A DNA stretch of 64,000 nucleotides from Punctularia strigosozonata HHB-11173 SS5 (taxonomy: Eukaryota > Basidiomycota > Agaricomycetes > Corticiales > Punctulariaceae). Both the position numbers and the translations under genes were made by a program. The stretch covers positions 901,784-965,783 of the forward strand of contig NW_006767438.1 of NCBI RefSeq assembly GCF_000264995.1, given 5' to 3'. This document shows positions 9,815 to 22,484 of the stretch, piece by piece (positions within the stretch are counted from its first letter, which is position 1; every line of letters starts with the position of its first letter). The notes under the pieces were generated by a model that saw only the letters and a program-made list of their open reading frames with translations, ran no database searches and was not told the DNA's origin.

Positions 9815-11053
9815 TTAGAGGTATTCCTTGACTTCGTCCTCACACCATTGCCAGAGCTTCTCCTGCTCCTCAACGTTCTTCGACTGCTTATGCGGCTCGC
9901 CAACCCGGGCCCAAGGACGAAGGTACTGTGAAGACCTTCATCAGATACAGAATGCTCGACGTAGAATGCATGAGGCGAGCCACTCACGCGTCCGTTAAAC
10001 GAGGCGGCCTCGGGCGAAGTGCCCGCGAACAGCTGCGTGATCGCACCGAAAGGCAGCGGGTGCAGCACCGCCTTGTTCAGCATCCGCGTCGCGAACCCGG
10101 TCGCGTGCCTCTGGAGGTCGCTCTGGATGTTGCCCGGGTCGCAGGTCGTGACGACGACCTTGCCCTCGTCCTCCTGCTCGCTCCGGCGCGCGAACACGTA
10201 GGCGAGCATGACGGCGCCGAACTTGGACTGGCAGTAGAGCTGGAACGGGCCGAGCTTCTTGCGCTCCTTCGAGTCCTTGAGCGTGTTGTACTTCATGGGC
10301 GCTTTGAAGTAGTATTGGACGGAGGACGAGGTCCAGACGACGCGGGTTGGTTGGCCGGCGGCTGAGGCGGTGGCGACGAGCAAGGGCCAGAAGAGGCGGA
10401 TGAGGAGGTACGGCGCGAGCGTGTTCGTGCTGGATCGGTGATACATGATCAGCGACGATGAGAGCTATGAAAGAACGTGTCGTGTACCCAAACTGCATGT
10501 CGTAGTTCTGAGCAGTGACTTGCTCGATCGGAGGCTAATGACCGAGGTGAGTGTTTGTGACGCATGAATGGCGCGAGAGATGCGACGAACGGCCATGACG
10601 CCGGCGTTGTTGAAGAGGACGTGGAGTTGTGATTCCATCCTTGATTAGGGTCAATCGTTTTCGCTCTCCACCATGATAGCGCCTGAGAGCTCACTTCGTG
10701 TAGGTCTCTACCGCCGCTTTCACGGATGGCAGATTGGAAAGGTCGAGCTCGAGGAAGATGGCCCGCTTTCCTGTGTCGTTGAACAGGTCGGTGATGGCAT
10801 CCTCGGCCTTTGACTTGGAGCGAGCGGCGAGGTAGACCTTCGCGTTCTTCTTCAAGAGCTGCCGGCAGGTCTCCTTTCCTATGCCCTACAGGAGAAGAGT
10901 AAGCTGACCATCCATGCTGGACAACGAGAGCGAAGCACGTACCGTGTTGCCTCCCGTGACGATGACGACCTTGCCCGACAAGTCCGGTATCTCGTCGAAC
11001 GACCATTGCGGCTTTGGGGGAAACATCTGGGAGTAGAGGGTCGCGGCCGACAT
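9815..11053 (-). CDS. Short-chain dehydrogenase/reductase (classical SDR)
   Basis: Start ATG is 11053-11051 and stop TAA is 9817-9815. Six exons give about 320 residues. The cofactor motif TGGNTGIGKE is split by intron 1 (TGGNT | GIGKE). The structural NNAGVM motif, the YCQSK form of the catalytic YxxxK and the DPGNIQSDL segment after it all follow in order. This is a Rossmann-fold NAD(P)-dependent oxidoreductase of the fungal retinol-dehydrogenase/WWOX-like group. It should reduce or oxidise a carbonyl or alcohol on a lipid-like substrate (the exact substrate cannot be read). The last exon (YLRPWARVG...) ends in an acidic tail. The nearby P450s allow, but do not prove, a shared pathway. All frames are open. 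Confidence 0.9.
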
Positions 11054-11130
11054 GTTGCTCGCTTTTGAACCGTACCGAGGTGTGGAGGAGGGAGAGTGTG
11101 AGGCGTCCAACCTACGCCCCGCCTGGGGAC

Positions 11131-11137
11131 TTTATAC
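11131..11137 (-). promoter_or_regulatory. TATA box of the dehydrogenase gene
   Basis: On the minus strand the sequence reads ccgtataaagtcc, about 78-84 bp upstream of the ATG at 11053. The divergent space up to 11790 shows no other feature. Confidence 0.5.
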
Positions 11138-11790
11138 GGACTCCAGCATGCAGTTCCTGCTCTTCTGATTGGACCAAGGGTGACAGGCGAGGGGAGGAGG
11201 ATGAAGCCGTTGTATGTCCACATATGGATGGCGCCCGCTGCTTGGGCAGTGGTGGGCCCTTCCACGCTCGTTTTTCGCGCGCGCTCATATCTGAGCACGT
11301 TACAAGCAACACAAGCCATCAAAGCCAACCACGAGTGTGCTTTACAATGTCCAAGACAGAGATGATTGAGTAGCGGTTGACTTGGTTGAGTCGCGAGTAT
11401 TGACGGCGACTCGGCTCTCTTGCTCCGTGTCCAATTCTTGTCGATCAACCCTTGACATAGGCATGCCGGTCTCAGGCAATGTACGTGTTCATACAACCCT
11501 CATGAGTGACTTGTTGACGATCTCGCCTTCATCTTCCTCGCGATCATGCCACGTTTTGAGCATTCCAGTTTGGTGATTTAAATCTCGCAGGGGTCGACAG
11601 TGACACTAACACACTCAACTTATCAGTCACCGCGATGATCACGTTCGAATTTATACCGGCTCGGGCTTGAGTCCGGCTACTCGTGGATGTAGGGAACGGG
11701 GAGCCGTATTGTGATTCTAGACGGCGCGCTACATTCAAGTTTAACCCTGATACGACGATATCGGAGAGGCCACGGGCGCCTAAGGCGTAC

Positions 11791-11797
11791 TATATAA
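11791..11797 (+). promoter_or_regulatory. TATA box of the WW-like membrane protein gene
   Basis: The sequence gtactatataacag lies 23 bp before one in-frame ATG (11814) and 74 bp before the next (11865). This spacing would place transcription start after 11814 and so favours 11865 as the real start codon. Confidence 0.5.
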
Positions 11798-11864
11798 CAG
11801 CGAATGGGATTCGATGATTGTGTCCGGAAACGGACCGTCGCGTACAACCAACCTCCATCACGGC

Positions 11865-13817
11865 ATGGACTATCTCGAGCGCTCCTCTTTCACGGACACG
11901 TACGGTCTCTGGACTGTTCATGTTCATGTCACCGGACGGCTGTACTGGCGACTCTCCCCTTCCACGCGACATCGAGGTGTTCGCATCGTCTCCAATATCG
12001 AACCAAAGCATCTTGTGAAATCTCCCGCCTGGAGGCCGATGCACTCTGTTGCCATGGGTGACGACCAAAGTGGTTATCAGAAAGCTCGTGTTCAAGGCCA
12101 GTTTAGCCCTGTAGAGCTACATACAGCTGATGGCAAGACCGTGATTACCGTTGATCACGCAACAACTCGCGCGACATACGCGATTGACCCTGGAGACATG
12201 TCGTACCCCAAGGATATGCGCAATACTGACGTTGAGACTGGTATGCGCAGCAATCCATCTTGTAAACCAGAACCGCTCACGTAATGGACATGTAGTCTAT
12301 GCGCAACGCCTGATGTACTGGGCTCAAATGCAGATGTTTCCATCTCACATCCAGCTCCATCCCGCCTGCGTCCAGGCAGCCACGAACGCATTGCTCTGGT
12401 GTCAAGCGGATCGGGTGTTATTCACTTCTTCGAATGCACCATTCTCTAAGGAAGCCAGTTCGGAGATGCTCTCCCTTCTTCGAGATATATCGAAAGGTTA
12501 GTTATCCTCACGCCACAATATCTGTCAATGACCTGGCTATTAACGTTGGGGTTTCGGTCGGAATCAATTGTAGAAGCACAAGATCACAACATCGGAATCT
12601 CCCTGGAGACGTGGTACGTCGCTGCAGTACTCCGACATACCAGTATGGCACTCTTCTTCTTGTGACGAAGCATGGTACTGATGCCACACGTACTCAGCTC
12701 TGCATCGTATCAAGTACCACTACGGAAGAGTCGACGCGCAGAAGTACCGGGAGCGCGCTAGGAACAATGAACTCCCGGAGAATCTGCCAATGATATCGAG
12801 CGTACCCGTTCGCATGATATGGCACATCCTGTCTTGGATACTACTCACATCCCCCTACGGATATCTCAGCAGAATCGCGACAGTGGATCGCACTCAAATG
12901 GGCGATGGTATTAGTACGATCAGATGGGTCCGTTTAATCTCAGCGTTATGCCGCGAATGGAACTCCAGCAATCTTCTCGTAAGTACTATTGAATGGCGAA
13001 CCTCGAAGGTAGTCGCTGACTTGTGCTAGTCAACAGTGCTGATATCGTGAGCTCAGATTCGTGGCTTCATTGCCAGTGCATAATCGGTATTTAAAGAGCA
13101 ACCGTGGCCGTCCTGGCGATACCTGGTATAAACGGTGTAGCTGCAGTGCTTGCAATCCTGTCCATCCTATGCGCCATCTTCTCCGTTTGCTCCGGGTTGT
13201 TCATGCTCTGGATTCACCAATCACTTACGGATACCGACAGCGTATTTGCGGTCCGTGGACTGCCTTAGTTTCTCATAGTAGCCGTACTGACAAGACATGC
13301 CAGCTTGTATACTTTGCGAAGGCTAAGGCCCTCACTGGATCGTCCCATTTACTTGCCATCGGGCTCTCTCTGCCTCTAGTATCCACCCTCTATGGCATGC
13401 TGTTGTTTCTGGGCTCGATTGCCTCATATTCCCTAGACTCCCATCTTGCGCATGACTTCGCCATCGTCATGCGCGTCGCGACCATCGCAGTATTGATCGC
13501 GTTGCTCGTGCTTGCGTGCACGGTGATACCTGTGTTCAGTGACAAGTTCATTGATCTTATGCGGCTTCACCTACCATCCATATCGCACGGTGCCGTCGTA
13601 GATGCCGTTGAAGAAGAAGAAGGTTCTCAGATCGTCAATGGCGATGCTCCGGTTAGTTCATCACTTTGAATGCTCACTCGTGCGTCTTGCTCAACGACGG
13701 ACATTGCAGCCCATTATAAATCCAGACCGCACTATGGGTGTGAAAGTTGACCTAGTAACCCCAGTTGTAGGCGCGGAGATCTGGAATGGGGTTAGCGTGC
13801 CGCGGCGGGCCCGATAG
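11865..13817 (+). CDS. WW-like domain membrane protein (Agaricomycete family)
   Basis: Eight exons (to 12240, 12296-12496, 12574-12642, 12698-12978, 13030-13046, 13097-13250, 13304-13651, 13710-13817) join in frame to about 517 residues. An N-terminal W...GRLYW module resembles the short WW-like element of this fungal family. A conserved central block follows (MFPSHIQL, ALLWCQADRVLFTSSNAPF). The C-terminal half holds four hydrophobic segments: two around VAVLAIPGINGVAAVLAI, one after YFAKAKALTGSS, and one near the end. One exon is only 17 nt. The family is abundant in mushroom genomes and has no assigned function; a membrane-anchored adaptor role is a guess. An in-frame ATG at 11814 would add 17 residues. 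Confidence 0.75.
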
Positions 13818-14046
13818 CAGAGCACCAATTACCATGCCGCATTGGGAGTGTAGAGTACTACTAGCTAGCTATCCGCAGTTGCTTGGGGCGATTTGAGGTA
13901 TATGGAAGCGTCGAGATACGCGGGGCACAGTTCCTTGGTGGCACGGTGGATATGCATGCTTATTCTATTTGCACAGCTATATACGGTCACATCGTGAATT
14001 AGATGAACTGATGGCGAAGAGGTTGGGAGCATCTCAGACGTCGACT

Positions 14047-16248
14047 TCAACGGCCATCGGCAATAGCCTCGCGGATCAGCAAACCCTTCTTCTCGTCCCG
14101 CAACTTGATGTCGCAGTCGAATGGTGCAGGGTGGCCGACGAAGTGGGGGTACTCGACCTTTGGCTCGACCACCTTGCCATCGGGACCAATCTACACCGAA
14201 AATGATTCCATATCAGCACTCTATTTTACGGACAGCGCCGTTAGGCGGTAGTTCCGCTTACCTTCTTACGGATATCCAGACAGTGCATGATGGACGAGAG
14301 AGCGATGAAGAGAGCGTTGTCAGCGAAGTATTGTCCGATGCAGATGCGGCGACCGAAGCCGAAGGCGAAGTTGCGGGGGCTGCGCGTACATGAGTGTTAG
14401 ACCAGAGAGCAGCAACAGGGGCTCGGGCATCACTCACTCGGTTTCCTTGAACCTTTTCTCCGAAAGGCCTTCGTGGCGCTCTGGCCTGAAATCAAGGTGA
14501 TCCTCACCGTACAACTCAGGGTCGTGCATCATGCCCCTAGATATGTCGGTCAGACCAGGTGAGAAGGATGGTATAGACGTCTTTCGCTGACCAGATGTTG
14601 GGCAGAATCGTCGTGCCCTCCGGGATGAACATGCCCTCATACACGTCATCCTGCGTGAGCCGATGAGCCACGCCAATCGGCGCCGCGGGATTCCATCGGT
14701 AGGTCTCCCGGATGACGCAGTCAACGTAGGGCAAGTTGGGGCGGTCTTCGAAGGTGGGCAACCTAACGAACACAGAGGAGTTAGCACGCCCGATCGTGGT
14801 GAGAATCTTCAAGAACATCCTTACCGATCGGAGCCGACGACGCGGTCGAGTTCCTCTTGCGCGCGTTTGAGCACGTTGGGATGGAGCACCATGGCAAGAA
14901 AGAAGGAGCAGATGAGAGAAAGCGTCGAGTCCGCGCCGGCTATACTCGTAGTTCGTCGTCAGACGAGGTGAATCGAAGAAGATTATCATCGGCTGACGTA
15001 CCTGCGTAGATGACGGCGCTGGTCTCTTTGATTGTCTCTTGCATCTCAGCGTCGCACGCGGGACCGCCATGAGCTTCCAGAAGGGTGGTGCAATACGACT
15101 CGCGAGCCTTGCCAGCGTACTGAAACACATCTCAGCACGTCAATGAACACCCTTGGGCATGAAACAAAGTGTCGCTTACGTATTCGTCCATCAGATGAGC
15201 CCAAGGCTTTTCCAATATACCGCGCGTGCTAACTCGCCATTCTTTGGCGAGCGTTTTAAACCCGGCACCAGGGAACCATCCCGGCACGTATTTCACTGCC
15301 GCATAATCAGATTCGGTTCCTGAACGGCTACCTGTTCACGCACAGAAAGGCAGAGCATCGACTAGGAAACCGACGCCAAGGGTTTGCGTGAGACCATCGA
15401 CAGCGTGTTCGACCATGTGGACGTAAGGATCGTCCGCCTTGACAGTATAGCCATACGCCATCTTCATTATAGTCGAGCCAGCCAAGCTTAGGAAAGGCAT
15501 CAATATCCGGAGGCTATTTGAAGCACACTTCGGGCCAACGCTTACCGACGAACATCAGGATCGAGATTTTCGGGGTTGTCGACGACGCGCTGGAGGAAGA
15601 GATGTGTTTCTGCTAGCTGCATCGACTTGTACTGGAAAGATCGATTTTTATCGGCCTCTCGGTTGGCCACGGGGTAATTCAGTGAGCCTCACCTTGTCCA
15701 CAGCGCGGGAATTGAGCGCCTGGTGCATGACTCGCCGGTGACGTCTCCACTTGTCGTTGGGCGTGGTGTAAGGGACAAGCGTCATGTTAAAGTCCCATCC
15801 GACCCTGCGTCGTGGACATGAGAGTTCGGTTGAGGAAGCGGACGAAGCGCATGATGACTCACAGCTCCATTGCCATGATACTTTGAGGGCGGTCGCTGTA
15901 GATGCCGCTACGCTTGTCGAGCAACTCGAATGCGACCTTGCCCGAGTTGATGACGATGTAAGGCGTGCTCAGAATGCGCATGAACACGAGCGGACCGTAC
16001 TCCTCGCGCCATTTTGCGAAGTGTTCCCATTGCTTCTGGGGCGGGATCTGGCGCGCGTTGCCGAAAAGTAGTTCGCCCTTGGGTCCGGGAGGATAAGGTG
16101 TTCGACCTCGCCGCTTCCTGTCCTTCGCAATGGAGTAGGAGTAGACGACGATCAGAACAGCGGTCAGGGCACCGAGCGCCGTGTAAGTGGTCGAACAGGG
16201 CGAGAAAAGCCCGAAGTTGAGCGAGTCAAGCTCGAAGGGGAGCTTCAT
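14047..16248 (-). CDS. Cytochrome P450 monooxygenase (A)
   Basis: Start ATG is 16248-16246 and stop TGA is 14049-14047. Multiple exons give about 510 residues. An N-terminal anchor ([17 protein letters not shown]) is followed by the hinge [14 protein letters not shown]. Next come the C-helix motif WRRHRR, the I-helix AGADST, the K-helix ETYR (ExxR), the FRPERH segment and the heme loop [11 protein letters not shown] with its cysteine ligand. The set is complete and all frames are open. It is an ER-bound oxygenase that needs a P450 reductase. The pattern resembles the large basidiomycete families often labelled O-methylsterigmatocystin-oxidoreductase-like, but the CYP number and substrate cannot be read. 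It is divergent from P450 (B), sharing a 779-bp promoter region. Confidence 0.92.
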
Positions 16249-17027
16249 CTTCGACAACTAGAGGACAACAACTGGAGTGGCGGAGACGGAGGGAGTCACA
16301 ACCAATACTACAGAGCTCGAGGTTGCTTTAGGCGAAAATCCTACAGGCCTACGGCCAATATTCTACGCCCGGTCCCGGGAGACTGCGACCCTCCAGCGCG
16401 CTTGTTTCTTCCGCGCCGACCATAGCGATATCAAACACTCCACCACACCCAAGCGACAGGTATAGCAGCGAATTTTGATGAACAGAGGGAGCCGAGACAA
16501 ATAATTTCCGTATGCTACAGCGCCGCCCATTCGGCGATCGTGGTGGCGGGCGCAGAGAATTGATCAGAGAAAGCCGTGGGAATTTGTCCCCTTCAGCCAG
16601 CTCGCCGCTCCATGCTTCAGCCAATGGCTTGCGCATACGTCTTCCTACACACCATCCATCCTCGAGAAATGCGGAGTAGCAGCGCCTGTTACATAGCAAG
16701 ACAATGGGGATGACGCGGACTGGTGCTTGCTCGACATGAATCTGCGCGACGCTTTGATCAATGGGAGTCGAACTTCAAGTACAGAACCACTTGCAGTTAC
16801 GGTCGCGCTGCCTGTCTCGGATCGGAGCAGTATATCGCCAACCTAATGTGACATGACGTCCGGGAGGCGGGATATATGACAGCTTCTGCAATAGCTTGCG
16901 GGCAAACGGGAACTGGCTGTGGTAGGGCAGCTTAGTTCCCCGTCGGCCAGTGTGTTTCGTTGAAAACGCACGCTTGTCCAGCTTAGAAGCTCCAGTCCGG
17001 TCGTTCGACCTTCATCCCGAAACCACC
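16249..17027. promoter_or_regulatory. Shared divergent promoter region of two P450 genes
   Basis: There are 779 bp between the two start codons and no credible gene inside. The arrangement would allow co-regulation of the two monooxygenases. I did not identify a specific factor site with confidence. Confidence 0.5.
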
Positions 17028-19212
17028 ATGTCCGCCATACTGTCCGCGCTTCCCACTATGGACGCCGTCACCGCCACGTTGAACAACACCATGTCCTCCA
17101 TCGCGTCGAACGGGATCGTCGCGGAACTTACGCCCCTCCTTCAAGATGTGACCAACTCTCCTTTGTTTTCTCCAACAGCCGCTGCACTTGGTGCTACCCT
17201 CTTCTTCAAGTGGATGTTTGCCGTCCCTCCCGAACTGCAACACCTCCCAAGGGTAAGTAGCTTTCCAATAAGGTTCCCCGACGATTACGTTCATACTGTT
17301 CGTCGTAGGTTCCGGTCATCCCGACTTTGTTATCCTTTGCGAAGGGCGAGGTTGAGGATGTTAGAATCAAGAAGCTTCTACTTCCGTATGCGACCCGTGG
17401 CGATAGCGTAGTTCTCGTCTACGCCCTCGGCCGTTGGATCGTCCACGTCCTAGACAAAAAGGTGCTTCGCTCCGCAATGTATCCTGTTTCAAGCATTAAC
17501 GCATGTGTTCTGAAGATTGCCAAAGACTTGGCAGACGATATCAACACCTACCCCAAGGAGGTGCCTCCTGATGGCATGCTCCTGTGGCGTTTCGTCGGCT
17601 ACTCCAATATTATCCTCTCGAATGGAGAGGTGAGTGACGACTACAATGTCTCGCTCATATACCGACAGTCGTTCATTCCAGGCATGGAAACGGCACTCGA
17701 AAGTCGTCCGTGATGCCTTGCAGCGAAACCTACCCATTGGTAAGGCCGTACTTGTATTCGTTCATACCAGGTCGCTCACGCGGGGCCTTGTCTGGTGTAG
17801 AGGAGTTCGCCTCTCTTGCACGGAAGCTCTTCCATCAGATGGACCTCGCCATTGAGGCTGATCAAAAGAGTCCCGTGGAAAGCAAGAGGGAGAAGCAGTT
17901 TGGCGGAGGACGCGTTCGTTGGGAGGACCTCACCATGCGTTTCACCCTCGATGCAGTTGGTTCGGCCCATTATTTGGTTTGACTATCACCTTTCGCTGAT
18001 TCATTCATCCAGGCACAACCGCTATGGGACACAATTTTAACGCGATAGAAGACGGTGACTCGCCCTTCGTCACCAAATACAACAAGGTTATGGAGGACAT
18101 CGCAAACCCGCTATACCTCGTGTTCCCTCGCTTCGAGAAGTGGTTCCCTCGTTTGAATGTCATTCGCTCCATCGACGAGCTCGTTGCGTAAGTAAACGTA
18201 TATGTTGGGCCCAGAAACGTGTTCTGACGATAGTGTCGAAGGCAATTCCAAGGTCTTCTTGAGCGTAAGAAGGAGTATCCAGGAAACGATATGTTGACGT
18301 TCATGCTCGAGGACAAGAGTCAGTTCGTTCCCTTCTCACAGAAGGTCTTCGCTCAATCCTCTTGCAGATATCACCGACACGGAGCACCGCGATAACATGG
18401 TCGTCTTCTTCATCGGCGGACACGACACGACAGCCGGCGCTATGGCCTCGCTGGTTTACTACATGGGCAAGTACCCGGACATCCAGAAGCGGGCGCGTGC
18501 CGAGGTCCAGGCAGCGATGAAGGGCAATACCACCGGCGAGCCCACCATTGCTGAGCTGAAGAACATGCCGTTCCTCGAGGGTGGGTCTTCTGTGCTTGAA
18601 CGTATGCGCGCCGATAGTCTAATCGACATGACGGTCAGCATGCATCCGGGAGGCCCTCCGTGTCAATACGCCCATTACATACATGGTTCCCCGATCGGCC
18701 ATGCGAGATGCTGTCCTCGTCGACTCGTACGGCAAGCAGTACTTCATGCCCAAGGGTGCCTCCATCATCACCAACATCACGTACGTGACCCCGTCATCGT
18801 CCATGAACCCTGATGCGACGACTGATGGTATATCGCAGTTCCATCCACTATAGGGACGACTACTGGCCCAACGCGCGCGAGTTTCAGCCCGAGCGGTTCA
18901 TGGGCAACACCGAGGCGCAGACGACGGAGATTGATAGCGCGCAGTGGTTGCCCTTCGCCCTTGGCGCAAGGCAGTGCCCCGCTAGGTGAGCTCCCATTCT
19001 CAAGGACGCCGAATACGACGCTGACAACTGCATACAGGAACTTCGCAATGTACGAGCAACGCACGCTTGGCTCGATGCTCCTCCGCGAGTGGGAATGGAC
19101 GATCCCGGACGACACCATCCATACGGACATCATTCACAACGCCTTCTCTCCCTTCGCTTTGTCCTTGCCGAAGGATCTGTTTATCAGGTTCCGGCGGCTC
19201 GCGAATAACTAG
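17028..19212 (+). CDS. Cytochrome P450 monooxygenase (B)
   Basis: Start ATG is 17028 in a strong context (ccaccATGt) and stop TAG ends at 19212. About ten exons give roughly 550 residues. Visible motifs are the C-helix region AWKRHSKVV, the I-helix FFIGGHDTTAG, the K-helix REALR (ExxR, after an intron at 18583-18640), FQPERF, and the heme loop FALGARQCPARNFA, split by an intron inside the motif. The N-terminal membrane segment (AALGATLFFKWMFAV) precedes a PPELQHLPRVP hinge. The heme loop differs clearly from that of P450 (A), so the pair is not a recent duplication. All junctions I tested keep frame. Substrate unknown. Confidence 0.92.
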
Positions 19213-19547
19213 GAGGAGGCGGCGAGACGTTTATGATTATTTGCTCAATCGTACCCGTTCGTGTTAGTAATGTAGAGTCTCCCAGCATCAATCCTGTAAT
19301 TCCTTCACTGGCAGGAGAATATTGTACAATGCCTTCAGTGCCTCACATCGAATACTTATGTGCCATTCGTGCCCACTCATTGTCAAGCGCGTCGCGTGTG
19401 AAGTCACCAGTGATCATGCCCTCCTGTCGTCTCACATGTGGACCTCCATGCATTGTTGTCTTGCCACACGGCGGCCAATGGAACATACAAATGTGATCCT
19501 TGTACTGTCGACATACCAGCTGAGCATCTCGCTCTCATTTGTGCTCG

Positions 19548-22141
19548 ATGCCCCGAGGAAAGAACCACCGCAAGCGTCCACAGGCGAAGGCCAAGCCGCC
19601 GCAGCAACAGAAGGCTTTCGCCACCACTAGTGCTTGTACTCGCGCGCAACAAGAGTTTGCCGTCAGGATCAACAATACGGGCGAGAACTGGGAGGCTCTA
19701 GTCACCATCCTCTGCGACACGTTCGAGATCCCGTCCCTGACAAAAGCGGAAAGGATTGAAGCAAATCCACGTCGATTTCGACGCGCTCTATGGTCGTCTG
19801 GATGCCGCGTACGATGAGTACAGAGATAAAGGCCCCGGTTCGTACATGATGTTGGGTGGCATCGTTGGGATATACGCCAAGATGTGCGTCGACTCGATAC
19901 TTCGCGATAAACTATTCCAAAAAGGTGCGCAATGGATCTGGTCATCTATGCCTTCGCTCATAGATTCGTCATAGGTGTATTGTCGAAGCTCATGCCTCTC
20001 TTGGACGAGGAACCGTGTCGCGTAAGTCGTTCGGCCTCCTGTTTGACGTTCGCATGTCGATTGACACATCTTTTGTCAGCGCGTAGTGCTACGATCGTTG
20101 GTGACCATGACTCGCCATGGAGGGATCCCGGTCAAAGTCGAAATCGCTCGAAAGACGCGCCACATCTTTCAGGTCATGGACGGCAATCCAAGCGATGATA
20201 CCACTCAGGAATTAGGCGTTGCCATTTTGACCCATTGCGTCGGATCTGCTGTATACGACGTGTACAAGCCACCCAGCCCCAAGAATCTCAATGAGATAAG
20301 CATTTCGGGAGTGCTCAAGACCCTCGTCCGAGTTTTGAAGCGGCCGGGATGCTCGGCTCACCTGGTTTGGCATGCGTTGTCTCTTATCCAAGCTGCGACG
20401 GGTAATTGTCCCGAGGTGGGGACATTCCATCACACCCCGTGATGACCTATCTGAACACCTGTTATCTAGGAATACCGAAAGAATCCCTCGGCGACTAGAT
20501 TTCTGATGGCGTTATTGCGAAGCGACGAACTCAGCATTCGATGCTCGGCCCTTGGAAGCCTTCTGCGACTGCACGCTCGGGCGAGCGAAGAAGACCGCGT
20601 CCAATTTGTCCCTGCGAAGTTCATGGCGATGTCGGCCTCTGGCAACTGGCCTCCATCCATCCGGAACGCCATGTCGAAGTACGGTCCGACAAGGTGTGAC
20701 TCTTTCGTCACGGGCCAGACCGCGAGGGAGTACAAATTCGCCGCAATGGATTTCCTCAAGAATCGCGAGTTATATACGCTTGGCAAGACGTTGGTACGCA
20801 CCTTCACACAGGATCGTGATCGACCTAGTTGACGTTATGGCATGCAGGCTGAGTTCGCTCTGCGCACGGAATTCTCGATTCCGAGGGGCAGGTCCGAGTT
20901 TCCCGAGCCTAGTGCCCTGCCGAACCTCAGGATAATGAACGGCCGCGATCTTGGGCTACCAGTCAAATTATGGTCCGATATGCTGGTACGCATGATCGTG
21001 CGGACTCCGTTAATGTACATTCATGGTGTCATTTTCTTCCGGCAGCCACTAGCCGCACTTTCTATTCACGAGAAAGGAGGTCCAGATGAAGCGTATCTAG
21101 CTGAGGTACTCAATTTGAAGTGCCTATTCATGCGCGAACGCATTCTCGAGGCAGTAGCGAAGGCTCAAGCTCTCGTAAAGGCATACCCCGATGTCGCCTA
21201 CTTCTACTACGGCGCTAGCTTAATTTCGGAGCCTCAAGTTGGACTGCGCTACGCGAAGAAAGGGTTGCGTTGCAAGAAGATGCTGACTCCGTTCAGCTCG
21301 CGTTGCTCGAGCGCGCCGTCGAACAAGCCGGAGATATGGCTTTGGCGTCGTTTCAACAGTCGCGATCGCAGCAACGGGATCATGAAGAGGATGTGGCGTT
21401 CCTCGTGAGCGCGCTGGAGGATGCGAAGAAGTACATGGCCGAGGCGCCTCCCGACGCGAGGAACATGAAGGCTGTTATTGATTGGTACATCCTTTTGACG
21501 CTTGCTATCAAGGGAAAAGAGGTTAAGACAGATGAATAATCTGGCGGTATGGTCTTTGTTATCGTTCTCTCACCTCAGGCGGTCTGACGGCCTTACAGGA
21601 CGCGCTTGAGAAATTGCGCGTTAACGAGGCCATTCTGAAGTTACTCGGATCTCGGATCGCCAACACGCAGCTACGCCTGGCTCGCGTTACGGTGCTGGAG
21701 GGTTATTCCGCCGCTCACGACGAATGGGCGGATCTATTGAGGGTTCTGGACGAACATCCCGACCGCGGCACGGACGCATACCACCGCAAGAGTGTTGATC
21801 AGACGAAGGCAATCGACGATCTCGCTACCTGGCTCGAGGAGGACGTCTACTTCGGTAACGACGATGAGGTGGAAGAACGCACTGCGGATAGTCCGGCACC
21901 CTGTGATCCACCGCAGAGCGTCACGATGAATACGGTGTCGCTCTATCTATGCAGCTTTTGCGGCACTCCTAGCGCTGCCCTCAAAAAGTGCGGAGGGTGC
22001 GGTGACACAAAATGTAAGGACGGTCAGAATGGTTTCGACCATGCCACATGCTCACGTTAAATTGTCTTAGACTGCGACGCCTTCTGTCAGAAGAATCATT
22101 GGAAAGCCCATAGAAATCACTGCCAGAGATCACCGAAATAG
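19548..22141 (+). pseudogene. ARM/TPR-like MYND protein (copy 2), frameshifted
   Basis: The layout and introns match copy 3, from MPRGKNHRKR to the MYND finger (CSFC, LKKC, GGC, YCDAFC, QKKHWKAH, HC). Two frame breaks are visible by comparison with copies 1 and 3. One extra A lies in the A-run at 19742-19745, just after IPSLTK. About two bases (gt) are missing near 21295, after LTPF. Between and after the breaks the protein continues in good register to the stop at 22141. This points either to recent inactivation or to two sequencing errors. The intron before the MYND exon also lacks the SPDLRE segment seen in copies 1 and 3. Confidence 0.65.
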
Positions 22142-22484
22142 ACTTCCAATGCACCGTTGCCGGTCCCGAATACCTTATCATCCAGTCCAGACACCAATGT
22201 AATGTAAGGTAGCGAACGTATGTTATAGCGTTAGTGCGTGCTGCAATTTGCTGCATCAGTAGTCGAACAAATAGATCCGAAGTCCAAGAGGCGTGACGCG
22301 TCCGCGGGTCCGCGCGCGTAGCGAGCGAAATAGGGGCTTCGACAGTGACTTCACCTTCGGCTGGCCCGACGCAGTCGTCGGCGCACGCACCGAGTGTCGG
22401 AGAGACAGGGGGAGGGGTCCATCCATTTTTCATCGCATCTATCCACAACGTCGTCTGCGATTTCGCTCCATCTTCCGTAACATC

